A stretch of DNA of 64,000 nt from Nelumbo lutea. Its lineage: Eukaryota > Streptophyta > Magnoliopsida > Proteales > Nelumbonaceae. Of the stretch, positions 43,900 to 54,110 are shown one piece after another (position 1 is the first letter of the stretch; each line of letters starts with the position of its first letter). The stretch covers positions 118,370,999 through 118,434,998 of the forward strand of contig JAKGHH010000001.1 of assembly GCA_022828595.1 (NCBI GenBank). Reading direction: 5' to 3'. The translations under genes and the position numbers were made by a program. A model generated the notes under the pieces. That model made no database searches. It was not told the origin of the DNA and saw only the letters and a program-made list of their open reading frames with translations.

Positions 43900-44330
43900 T
43901 TTTTTATGATAAAAAGAAAAATTTTATTAGAAGAAAGAAAAACTGAATACAACCACCAATAAGGTGCTAAGGCAACACCTTAGCCCAACACAAAGGAGAC
44001 AAAAACACCAATACTACGAACAAAGTGAAAACATTTTAATCACTGTAGACAAAAAATCTTCTATGAAATCTCTCCCCTTACCACTAATGACCACACTTCA
44101 AAAGATAGACTTGGGAGAACTCCTTTAACCAAAAGCACCACCATTGTTCTTCCTCAACAAGCTCATCATCCGTCCCTTCAACTTCCTCATCCCAAACCTC
44201 TCCTTTCCCAGTAATAGTCTTCTTCATTCTCTCCTCCCCACACTTCCTCTTGAATTCAGCAAAAGCTCTACGAGCAAATGCCTCTCCACCTAGAAACCAT
44301 AGACCTAAAGATTTTTCCAACCTCTACATC
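43900..44330 (-). mobile_element. probable LINE 3' fragment, head-to-head with the next
   Basis: Plus strand starts with a T-run and tttttatgataaaaagaaaaatttta, the reverse of a plant LINE tail. The minus-strand frame above it (78 codons from 44320) is Lys/Glu-rich and not clearly identified. Assigned mostly from the tail. Confidence 0.4.
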
Positions 44331-44499
44331 CCTCTCAGCCAATTTATCGATTTTCACACTACTAGTCTTCTCTTCTTTCCTTTCCATTGGATTCTCGCCA
44401 CTTCTCTTTTCAAAATCTCCTCCAACCTCCCTTTCATCTCCCTCCAAGCCAACTCTGTTCTTAAACTTCTCAATGGTTCTTTTCTTTGTTTGGGTGCAA

Positions 44500-45352
44500 G
44501 TGGAACCCTTCGCCTAATGTACAAAGCCTATTTGCTTCTACTTTCCTAATTTTTTCAAAGAAGAGGGGAAGAATGCTTTGGAGATGCACAAGGGCAGCAG
44601 TGTGTTGGACAATTTGGGAGGAGAGGAGCTGGAGAATCTGTCTTGAAAAAGAAAGAAGTAGAGAAGCTGTCATTGAAGCTATTACCGTTAAGGTGGTTCA
44701 CTGGGTTAAGTCGTTGAATCTTTTTAAGGACATTCATGGCATCAAAGTGATGAGAAAATGGAAAGAGGTAGCTGATTCTGCTCCAGGTAAGGAGGTGGTG
44801 AGGCCTGTTTTGTCCCCACCCTCTAGAGGTTTTATTAAGCTTAACTTTGATGGTTGCAGTGAAGGCAATCCAGGTCCTTTGGCATAGAAGTTTTCAGAAA
44901 TGAGGAATGAAATATTATTGCACTCTACTCAAGTCCAATTGGAATTGGGGACTTGTTAAAGGCTGAAAATCATAGTTGTTATTTGAAGGGATTCAAAAGT
45001 CTAAAGAGCTGAGTATCAGAAAGTTGTTAATTGAAGGTGATTTGAAGCTTGTCATTAGCTGGCTCCAAAAAGAGGAGTATGGATGGTGGTGTTACATATA
45101 TGAGAAGAGGAAAGCTGTTAAATTGCTAAAAGGGGTAGACGCAATTTGTAATTGGGTCAAAAGAGACGCAAATGCCTTTGCTGATACACTTGCTAAACAA
45201 GGGGTGGGAAGGAATAGTTTATTTTGGGCTGTGTTGTAATTTTATCTTTTGTTGGGGAGGGCTAAGAGTGTTTATCCCTTCTCTTTTTCACTGTACTAAA
45301 GTTATTCCTTTTTAATGAATTCAATTATGTTATTGATAAAAAAAATGTCTAT
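44500..45352 (+). mobile_element. 5'-truncated LINE 3' end with RNase H domain
   Basis: Reads RMLWRCTRAAVCWTIWEERS (the W.ERN region), then RGFIKLNFDGCSEGNPGP, LLIEGDLKLVISWL and RDANAFADTLAKQGVGRNS-LFWAVL, an RNase H1-like domain, ending in an A-rich tail at about 45340. One frame break lies near 44887. It sits between the Copia primer site and gag, so it inserted into that element. Confidence 0.75.
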
Positions 45353-45678
45353 TCTTAAGGTTGTTTCAGTCTTACGATCCATCCCAACAGAAACAATATG
45401 ACAAGAAGATTCAATTTTAATTCCTCTATCTTGTACCACCTTTTTGTATTTGTTAGTAGGACAAGCCCCAACTAGGCCTTCTTTTAAATGAGAAAAGACT
45501 ATAGTAGCATGCACAATATGAGTTTTACTTGGATAACAGGATTTTTGCACCACCATCAACCTTAGCAACATTTAATTTGTTACCTATATCCCTCTGCCCC
45601 AAATCAACTCCTAACTTTCCAATTATCACCTCAGAACAAAGCTTCTCAGTGCCTTTAGCTACAGAATCCTTCAGAAAA

Positions 45679-46250
45679 ATGTCTCCAGAGAAGGGAGAAT
45701 TCTTGTCTATTTGGTTTAATAAAACAAACTATGCTCTTTGGAAGTTAAACTTCCAATTCTTTGTTGAAGGCAAAGGTCAATAAAGATATATTGATGGTTT
45801 AACCCATAAACCCAATGATCTGATGTTAAAGGTGTAAGTAATGTGGAGTGGACAATGCTAAGATTACATTGTGGGTTCTTGGATCATTAACAATTAATGT
45901 TGCTATTCCATGAGGAGCCTTAGAAATTGCACATGAGATCTTTGATTATTTGGAAAAGATGTACCAACAGTTCAACTTGTCACTACAGTATCAAATTGAA
46001 ATAGAAATCTTCTATTATAGTCAAGAATAGAAGAAAAATACAAGATTATGCTGGCTTTGTCAACCTATGTATGGACTTAATATGAGCTTGTGCACCTGGG
46101 AAATTCCTTGTTTGATTGTTTCATCAAGTTCCTGAAACAACACTTTGATATCAGGAAAGTAATGCATCTTTTAATACATTTATGACTTGAATATGGGGTT
46201 ATCAATGCTAACTTTCTTAGTGGGGGAATTGTACCTAAGGTTCAAAGTAT
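45679..46250 (+). pseudogene. Copia gag, degenerate
   Basis: From ATG at 45679: FNKTNYALWKLNFQFFVEGK, a TAA at 45781, then broken frames with YIDGLTHKPNDL and LGSLTINVAI-like pieces and a late GNSLFDCFIKF. This matches the N-terminal half of Copia gag. It probably belongs to the LTR at 43448, with the LINE between them. Confidence 0.6.
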
Positions 46251-46483
46251 CGATGCTTTCTTTTGATCAAAACTAATTTTTTACTGTTTTTTGGATCGAT
46301 ATTTTGACAGGGGACCTATGACATCAATTACTAACTTTTGAAATCATTGAACTAAAATTCATCTTCAATTATCAAAAAAAAATATCATTGAACTAACCTA
46401 ACTTCTCTTATCTAGTGTACAAGTGACCCTGAAAACTGTTGCATATTGGTCTATACGTATTGATATGTTGTGATATTTGAACC

Positions 46484-47580
46484 TTGATTATACCCAGTCT
46501 TGCTGTTATTCTTGATGAACTACAAAGGGAGCAAATTGGATTAACCGCTCAATCTACTCTTGATGGGATGGCTATCCTTGACTTTGACATTGAGCCTAGG
46601 GTGGACATTAATGTTGTTGATGGGAATAGTGTAAGTGTGACAGTTGGCTTGGATCCTCTTGAAAGGATGGCTGCAGGTGGAAAGCTGAGAGAGGGAACTA
46701 GTTTGGTTTCAGAGAGGAGGTTGATGTTGGGGAGGGGATGAAAAGGGGATCTCAAGTGAGTAATGACAGGGACAACTTTGTGAAGTTTTAGGATGGGATT
46801 GAAGGAGAAGAACAAAGGTTCAAAGAGGAAGGGGGAAATGATGCCAAAAACTTATAAAAGAATTAGAAAATACAGAGCAAAACCATTACTGGAAGAGGCT
46901 ATAGTCAAGGAGGTGAAGAACAAAGGTAGGGATTCTGATGATGAGGAAGTGATTTTTTTTATGAGACATGCAATTGAAGGGACGATTGATTTGGAAAAGG
47001 CGGTTGAGATAGATGTGGAAGTAAGCAAATCTTTGCGGATGCATATTATTGGAGAGGAAGTTTTTGCTAGGAAGATGTTTTAGGATCTGGAAGAAAGATA
47101 TCCGTTGCCTTTAGAGGATAAAGTAAATTCTAGTTTGGACTCCGAAGAGGTTGTTATCAACTCAAGGTCAGAAATTAATCAGAAAAAGCCAAGTTCTTTT
47201 AAGAGAAAAGGGAAGTCAAATCAGTTTTTTGACAGGAACGTGGTCTTGGAGCTGGAAAGAATTAATGATGATCAAAGGGTTACAAGGGATTTGAAGAAGT
47301 CTAATGCTGTAAGAAGATTCAACAATCAAAAAACCCATAGAAAAGTTTAGGTTTCAAAAGTGTTTGCAATATTAAAAGGGGGTTTGTTTGGAATTAAGCC
47401 TACTAAGAATGTGAAGAAATTGAAGAAAGTCTATAGGGGAATTGGTGAAGTAAAGAGGGTTCTAAATAAGTGCTCGATCAATTCGGTAATTCTTTGGTTG
47501 TTTGTACTGTGCTGTTATTTCTTTTGTTTTGTGGCTGCCTTGATTTGGATTGTCAAGGGGTTTGCGGTTGGTCTTTGAAG
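46484..47580 (+). pseudogene. unidentified decayed coding-like region
   Basis: Four consecutive plus-strand open stretches (46484-46741, 46793-47083, 47105-47350, 47360-47578) are separated by single stops or small shifts. They are unusually charged for this AT-rich locus: Lys/Glu-rich with DSDDEE, a basic KKPSSFKRKGKS patch and a hydrophobic end. This looks like one protein of about 350 residues in decay. It may be ORF1 of a LINE, since a LINE-like A-rich tail follows at 48003. I recognise no domain. Confidence 0.35.
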
Positions 47581-48360
47581 ATGAAGTTACGTCTCTTCTT
47601 TCTCTCAGGTGACTGCTTGTCACCTTCCTTTTTATTCTCTTTTCTTTAATGTTATTTTCTTTTACTAGAAAAAATCTACTCTTGATGGGATATGCCACTT
47701 GTTAATGCTGATTTTCTGGATAATAAGTCTAAGAAGAAGAAAAATTTCACATGTTTAGTGTTATGAGTACTAGGATTTTGGTCATGTTGTCACATGGGTA
47801 GAACAGATGCACTGGGCTCACATCTGGAGGCTGCTGCTTAGTTTTCAATCCTTTTCGCTTATTCATGTAAATAGACAGTTAAATCCAATGGCCCATCTTT
47901 TTACTTACTTTGCTTGTAAGGGTAAAGTCACTCTAGCATATCATTCTACTACCCACAATCATGTACAATTATTTTCTAATCAATGAAGCTGCTTTTGTGT
48001 GCCAAAAAAAATAGAATGATATTGTCCACCTTTTTTTAATTTTTTTTTTCTATTTTCTTGTTTTTTTTTTCGCATTTTGCACTTATCATTTCACTTTCTT
48101 ATAATATTAAAACTTTCCAAGTTTTTCCTATTCTTTGCCTCCATTGCACTTTTTAAATTGTTTATTAGTTAAAATTTTGATCACATAAATAATTTAGGAC
48201 TTTTTGCAAAATAAATGACAAAGTTTGATAAATTTGCAAGTTCAGTTGGGTTTAGAAAATTATGACCAAATGAGTGAGCGAGACAAAATTTAAAAATTTT
48301 TGGAGAAAATTGCCCTTGATAAAAAAATAAAAAAAGAAAGCTAGACACTAACGCCAATAC
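47581..48360. other. AT-rich flank, possible LINE 3' tail near 48003
   Basis: No gene seen. The string tctactcttgatgggat occurs here (near 47668) and again at about 46555, in the unidentified region. Confidence 0.35.
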
Positions 48361-48369
48361 CCACCTTTA

Positions 48370-48484
48370 CGTTTCCTGATCAAAACCCCTTTTCTTACTC
48401 TTTCTTTGTATTTGGTAAACAACTATAACAAGATTATATTTCCTGATCAAAACCCCTTTTCTTACTCTTTCTTTGTATTTGGTT
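48370..48484. repeat. two-copy direct duplication, about 69-bp period
   Basis: The 45-bp segment from tttcctgatcaaaacccc to ctttgtatttggt occurs twice with no difference I can see, separated by about 24 bp. A recent local duplication. Confidence 0.85.
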
Positions 48485-48489
48485 AGGGA

Positions 48490-50115
48490 TTTATAAAACA
48501 AAGACTTCCTGGAGAAGGCATGGACGATGATATCGTGTTGCTGTCACAAGTTCAGATATTAGAAACATTGCACTTTGTAATAATTGCTCCAAAGATATGT
48601 TTCTTTAATATATTTCCAACATTGGATAAAATCCCAGTTCAAGGTTCTCTGGCTTTTTTCACCACTGGTGGGGGAATCAGCAACCAAAACCGTAGCTGGA
48701 ATTGGGGGAATCAACAATCATACTCTGTTTCGGTTTTAGGGTAGATGTAGTTCAGTTCTGTTTTGTTTTGATTTTGGGTGGGGTTTGAACTTGGCCCTGG
48801 GTTAGTTGAGAAAATGGAAAGATGGGAAGGAGGAGCTGTCGAATTTGGGAATACTGACAGGTTGCTGATTAATAGGTTCAGGTACAAACAATGGGAGAGC
48901 ATACCTAAATGGTTCCTGATGTGGTTCAAGGAGGAGACTTGGTATCTTCGCACAAGGGGGTTCTTATGACTCATGCAGATTTCTCCATTGCTTCAGATGG
49001 TAGTCCATGGAGAGAGAGAGAGAGAGAGAGTATTTCTAAACATATATGATTTTTTAGTTTTTTTTTTTTGTAAAAAGCCCAATAATTTAAACATTTTTTA
49101 GTGCAAATGTCCAAGTTGAAGAGCAAAATCAGCCCTCATGGGAAACAGCCCCTTGCAACTTTGTGAATATCTCCCATGAAATAAGTTACATAACTACGGA
49201 GATATTCCCAACGCAAGGCTATAAATGCTGTTGGAACGAGCTTTGCCCTGACTAAGTCAGATTCAGCAAGGCCTCGCAAAGTAAAATTAAAAAATGTCTA
49301 AAATACCCATGAAATTATTATTGAGGCTGATTTTATGGAAAAACAATACAAACTTTATAAACAACAAAAAGAAGAAAATTTAAAGTTGCAGCTTTACCTT
49401 TGAGTGATTGATATAAAGGAAAATTTTGAAAAATAAATCTATTTCAAAAAAGAAATTGAAAGGATTTGTATGGGTATTTTGAACATTTTCATGCCTTTTT
49501 TAGAGAATTATAAGAAATGAGATCTACCAAAACTTTAGTAGAGGTTTCAGCAACATCCAAAACAAATTTTAGGGGAGGTTTGAGCAATTTACCCCCTTAA
49601 TATCAATAAAAATAATATTTTTTATATAATAATTAAAATGAAATATTTTTTTTTGAAAATATCAAATATGGGCATTCGTCTTCCTCCTCTGGTGGCTTCT
49701 TTCTTAACGTTTGGCGTTGATAACTCTTAGTCGAGTGAACATAACAGAGATTAGCGTTGGCTGGACTATTTCCCCTTTACTCATCAATCATCATTATTGC
49801 AACTAACCCTCCTTCGTATAGTGAACATAATAGAGACTAGCGTGGGCTGTGTGGTGTTACTGTCAATTTCTGCATCCAAGGGTAAAAGCCAGTCAATCCA
49901 CCCTTAGCATCGTGATTGTTATTTGAGGATTTATATATCTTCAAATCGAAGGAGAATTCAAATGGTTTAAAAACAGCCAATCAGAGTTGAACAAGAGTGG
50001 CAAGAAGACTTCACAAAGTTTGGACGCCTGCGTCATAGCGTCAGCATCAGCAACACATCAAATCTTTCACTTTCTGCTTTTGGAGAGAGAAGAAAGACAA
50101 AGAAGTTGATCGTCC
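48490..50115. other. intergenic, nothing firmly recognised
   Basis: Two short plus-strand frames (48520-48744, 48778-48969) have no known relatives. A (GA)n run is at about 49010-49030. Remaining sequence is AT-rich. Confidence 0.4.
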
Positions 50116-50329
50116 GATTAAACGAACGTTGTGTCTTGGGTCCGAGCGGCGCCTCAAGTTCCCGGTGTTTCAAGCTGGATGCAGGGTGTGCCTGAGGAAA
50201 AATATGGCTTTTGTTCAGATGAAGTATGTAATAGATTCGCTGCTGAAGCAGTTTGAGTTTGAGCCTACTTTTGTTCTACTCTTGATGGCACACATGGCTG
50301 ATGGATCGAAGGTCCTGGTTAACGGCTAA
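50116..50329 (+). pseudogene. cytochrome P450 C-terminal fragment (CYP94-like)
   Basis: Reads LKFPVFQAGCRVCLRKNMAF, then VQMKYVIDSLLKQFEFEP and an HMADGSKVLV end with stop. This is the heme-binding loop FxxGxRxCxG and C-terminus of a plant P450, most like the CYP94 group. The cysteine ligand is present but the invariant following Gly is Arg. The upstream ~450 residues are absent, so it is a dead fragment. Confidence 0.7.
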
Positions 50330-50727
50330 AAACCCTTGATAAAATATGAACGACAATTCCATCCCGTCAATTTTATTCTCTGTTAAGTTGTTACAATGAA
50401 AACACCAGATGTTCTCCGTCTTCGACGTCCCGCTGAAATCAAACATTGCCTCTTCTCTATAATCCTTGGAAGAATAAATAACCATGGCTGATGGCTCCAT
50501 TCTGATTCAGGTGGTCACGGGAACATTTTTGACAGCTTAGCAATGCAAACGGTTATTGATGAAAGGGCGATTAAATAAATTGGTAGCAAATAATAGAGGT
50601 GTTTTTAGTAAAAACGCAAATTATAGGTTACGTTTGTTCTCTGGTTGTTCCCATTTCTGCTCAGAATCTCCGCTTAGTTCTTCTATCGAGTTTTGGTAAT
50701 TGTTTTGGCCAATTTAGGGTTTCCGGG

Positions 50728-51015
50728 ATGTGATTGGATCAACAGCGCTTTCTTTTACTAGAAGATTTGATCCCGTGGAGATCTCAAACGGTGCAGGAGA
50801 ATGCAGTAGCACAAGCTCTGAGAAGTCGTTTGGCTGAGACTGAAGCTCGGCTTGAACGGGCCAGAGCTCGAGAGGCAGAGCTCAATCGAAGGTCGGAAGA
50901 AATGAAGCGATTCATATCCGTCATGGAAATCCTCGAAACCTACCTGAAAAGGCGATTTCGCGAGCGACAGGCACAATTATCTAGTCAGATTCTCTCGGTA
51001 CCTAAAAGCCAATGA
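50728..51015 (+). pseudogene. SKIP34-like small coiled-coil protein, stop at codon 2
   Basis: After a 5'-UTR-like tttagggtttccggg, ATG at 50728 is followed at once by TGA. The frame then stays open for 93 codons to 51015. It includes RSRLAETEARLERARAREAE and MKRFISVMEILETYLKRRFR, a strongly helical, heptad-like segment. As far as I recall this matches the small plant protein SKIP34 (an SKP1-interacting partner), which starts Met-Cys; here the Cys codon would be TGA. The body is well conserved, so loss is recent or the real start is elsewhere (an upstream exon, or the internal Met before KRFISV). No other ATG precedes the helical region in frame. Confidence 0.6.
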
Positions 51016-51239
51016 TCTTTTTATTTTCTCGCTTATGTAGTGTTTGTTAATAGCCTCTTCCCCCCCCCCCTTTTTTCTGTTTTTAATTTAATTTCAAGTA
51101 TTTACGTGGTCTTCGAATGTTAATATTCAGGTAAATCATTTTCTCTCATTGAATTCCTGTTGAAGTGACTTTACTTCCTTATGGGGTTCAAGTTTTTAGG
51201 TAATTGTAGAAATACAACACAATGAAATTATACTCATAA

Positions 51240-51395
51240 ATGGCGAAGATGAATGATATGTTTGACACATCGATTTTGGGTATCATTCTGATCTTTGTTG
51301 TAGTTATGGGAACTGCTTTACTAATGCACGCTACTGTGAATGGTATTTTGGTTGTTGAAGGGAGTACCCAGTTACCCATGATGATACCATGGTAG
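51240..51395 (+). CDS. possible small membrane protein ORF, 51 residues
   Basis: ATG at 51240 to TAG at 51393-51395. The product has a single hydrophobic segment (SILGIILIFVVVMGTALLMH) after a short MAKMNDMFDT leader. It is too short to judge by coding statistics, and no relative is known to me. It follows the SKIP34-like frame by 225 bp on the same strand. Confidence 0.2.
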   Translation: MAKMNDMFDTSILGIILIFVVVMGTALLMHATVNGILVVEGSTQLPMMIPW

Positions 51396-51399
51396 GCTT

Positions 51400-52645
51400 G
51401 CTGGGTTGGATTGATTATACTTTGAACTTTGAATAGCTACAGATAGGATGAGGAAGAGATGGTTTAACATGGGAGATATGAGGTTGGTTGAAGAGGATAA
51501 GCCATTGTCAGGTCTCTATAAAAGTACCAATCTGGTTGTAGTTAATGGGGTGGTTGTATGCCTGCTTTGCATTGGAATAAGTTGGGGGAGGTGTGGAGAC
51601 TACAAGGATTGAAGTCATTTCATTTCAGTTTTTCATAGCATTTGAACCTACAACTTCATCTTCAGAAATTGAATCATGTCAAGAAGATGAATATTTTCTG
51701 AAATCCTAAAAGGACATTTCTGCTTTTACTATCATTCCTAACAAAAAAGCTCCATTTTAGATGATGATTAACACATGTTCTCACTTCTCTCAAACACGAT
51801 GGAAAACTGAAATAATACGGTTTCAATCCAGTTGGTTTTTACTTTCCAGATGGTCCATTGGTTTTTTCTTTTGTTGCCTAAACCAGAGATTAGTAAAGTA
51901 TGTTGGACAACATGGAAGTGAAAATGCTACTGTAATTGCTCTACTGGTGAGACTCATAAAAAAATTACTCTACAGGTGAGAATTTGTTAATTATTTGTCA
52001 AATATGATGGGAAATCAACATTACCTTGTAAGTTTTCACTTTCATGTTGTCCAACATACTTTTCTAAACTCTGGGTTTTGGGCATGAGCACTACCTTGGG
52101 CTGCTAAACCATGAAGGGAACTGTTGATCTGTTTTTGGTCTAAATTGCTGCCTTTGGTTGATGTGTTTTACAATGATGAAAATCTCAAGCATTGGAAAAT
52201 ATTTTTTCTAGAAATGGTGCCTCAATATAAACAAGGTTCAGACTTAAGGTTCTCTTTCTCTCTCTTGATGATAATAAAAACATTCACTGTTTTCTTCAAT
52301 GTAGCATTTTATCCTCTTGTGATATGCACCTCATTTGTTCCAACTTCAAATATATGATGTTGATCAACTGACTTAAGTTCAATCATTGGAACATCTTGCT
52401 ACATTGGGATGACAACTTGTCCTTGTCAGTAGATAAACAACTGAAAATATGAACTTGGTACTTTCTCAAAAAGAAAATATGATCTTGGTTGTTTTTTCTC
52501 TACATGGTCATAACTACCTTTATACCCTCCGATCTGGTTCTACAAGAGGTCATTTAAAGAAGTTTGAGGTTAGTACCATGTAGTTATCTAATTATGGACT
52601 GGCCTATGCAACCATGTTTTTCTCAGTACAGTACACTTGCTTGCT
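51400..52645. other. intergenic, nothing recognised
   Basis: AT-rich; short open frames without recognisable features. Confidence 0.4.
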
Positions 52646-52648
52646 ATG

Positions 52649-52855
52649 TTTTTTTTTTTGATAAATAACAAGATAAGTTTCATTAATAAAAAACTAATGC
52701 AGTTACAAGCTTCCCATGGAGAGGCACGAGCTGCATCCTCTCCTAACAGCAGGTAGAAAGACAAATAGAAAACAGATTCAGTCTACAATTGAGCCCAATA
52801 CAAACTTTCCCTGTTTACCCCTTGCTTTGAAAGACCATCAGCCATAAGAGTTTGC
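52649..52855 (-). mobile_element. LINE 3' end: RNase H C-terminus and tail
   Basis: Minus strand reads LMADGLSKQGVNRESLYWAQL and a stop, then GEDAARASPWE and a tail (T-run at 52649-52659 on the plus strand). The phrase matches the last residues and the 3' UTR of the LINE at 12800-13002. Confidence 0.65.
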
Positions 52856-52856
52856 T

Positions 52857-53030
52857 GAATTTTTTAATTTCATTGTCAGGCAGTTGAATTTTTAATTTCA
52901 TTCTCACTGTCAAGCTGCTTGTCAGGCAGTTGAATTTTTTAATTTCATTCTCACTGTCAAGCTCCTTGTCAGGCAGTTGAATTTTTTAATTTCATTCCTA
53001 AAACAGTACACTGTCAAGCTACTTGACATT
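52857..53030. repeat. tandem repeat, 47-bp unit, about three copies
   Basis: gtcaggcagttgaattttt recurs at 52874, 52921 and 52968 with tttaatttcattctcactgtcaagct between. Noncoding. Confidence 0.8.
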
Positions 53031-53417
53031 GCTTTGTTGAGTAATATTTTTCTGTCGTTCTGTTTAATTTTTCTGTTCCATATCTAAACTTGCATGAAAC
53101 AGCACCTCAAGTTTCAGTAAACACAGGTGACCATTCAATGGAGCTATGGTTTAATGTAGTTAAATGCCTACTGCCTTGTTATAGAATAAAAAGGGGAAAG
53201 GAGAAATTTATTAAGAAATGAAATACAGCAATTTTCTACCAACCTCAACATGACATAGTTCAGCTGGAGCCTGGAGCTTATCCAGAAGAAGCGTACAATC
53301 CACTTAAACATAAACGGAGATTTTCTACTAGGATTCTCTAAGTAAAGGTGCTAGTTTGACATATCTTGATTGATATGCTGTAGTCAGCTCTAAGATGTAT
53401 GTTTACTGTAAGTACAT

Positions 53418-53470
53418 CATCATCATCCAAGCCTTATCCCAACTATATGGGGTCGGCTACTATATATATT
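53418..53470 (-). mobile_element. RTE-type LINE tail fragment
   Basis: catcatcatccaagccttatcccaac...ggggtcggctac is the widespread plant RTE/AU-SINE-type 3' end, read on the minus strand as VADPI. Only about 50 bp remain. Confidence 0.5.
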
Positions 53471-53539
53471 TGCTCTCAGAAAGGTTATATCTTCAGTTAG
53501 GAAGAAGAATGAATTACTATTTATAATGATCTCGAGGAT

Positions 53540-53735
53540 AAAGGAGCCATCACCCAATGATGGTCCCGGCTATCTGGGGTCTTGTGAAGGGTAGACTAGA
53601 TACACATCCAACTCTGACGTTTTTATTTTTTGCATTTGCCCTCAGACTCGAACCTGCCTTCCCATGTTTGTCAACCCTAGATTTAACTATTGCAACCAAG
53701 CAATAATCCGTAGGTTATACACACTGAATGATGAA
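53540..53735 (-). mobile_element. tRNA-derived SINE-like element
   Basis: On the minus strand a B-box-like GGTTCGAGTCT (about 53644-53660) follows, at about 45 bp, a weak A-box-like TTGCAATAGTTAA. The body then runs into a poorly defined 3' part. Family not assigned. Confidence 0.4.
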
Positions 53736-54089
53736 TAGGGATTTCAGGTATCACCTATTCACTTTTGCCTTTGAGATGCTAATTTCTTGGTAAAATGACA
53801 TGGGATGTCCAGTAGTTATGCTAAGCTTTTGGGGGTTGTAACCACCATGCATTGTGGGGTTGAGCTTTTAATGTTTAGTTTAAAGCTGATTTAGAAATGA
53901 AAGAAAATAAATGATTATGTTAAAGATTTGGTATACAAATGGTTTGGCTGGCCGGAAGAATTGTATACTATTTTTTTTTTTTTTTTTTGTGTTTTTGGGA
54001 ATAAAGTTATTGAATTCAGAAAATAGGGAATGTTGATTTGATGCTTCATTTCTTTTGAGCATCAGAGCCCAGAACTTGGAAGAAGATAG

Positions 54090-54110
54090 TCTCTCTCTCT
54101 CTCTCTCTCA
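54090..54110. repeat. (CT)n microsatellite
   Basis: About ten CT units. Confidence 0.85.

Noticed and set aside
53418..53470. independent AU-type SINE
   Set aside because: The same end occurs in plant RTE LINEs, and no tRNA-related head is attached here, so it is treated as an RTE tail.
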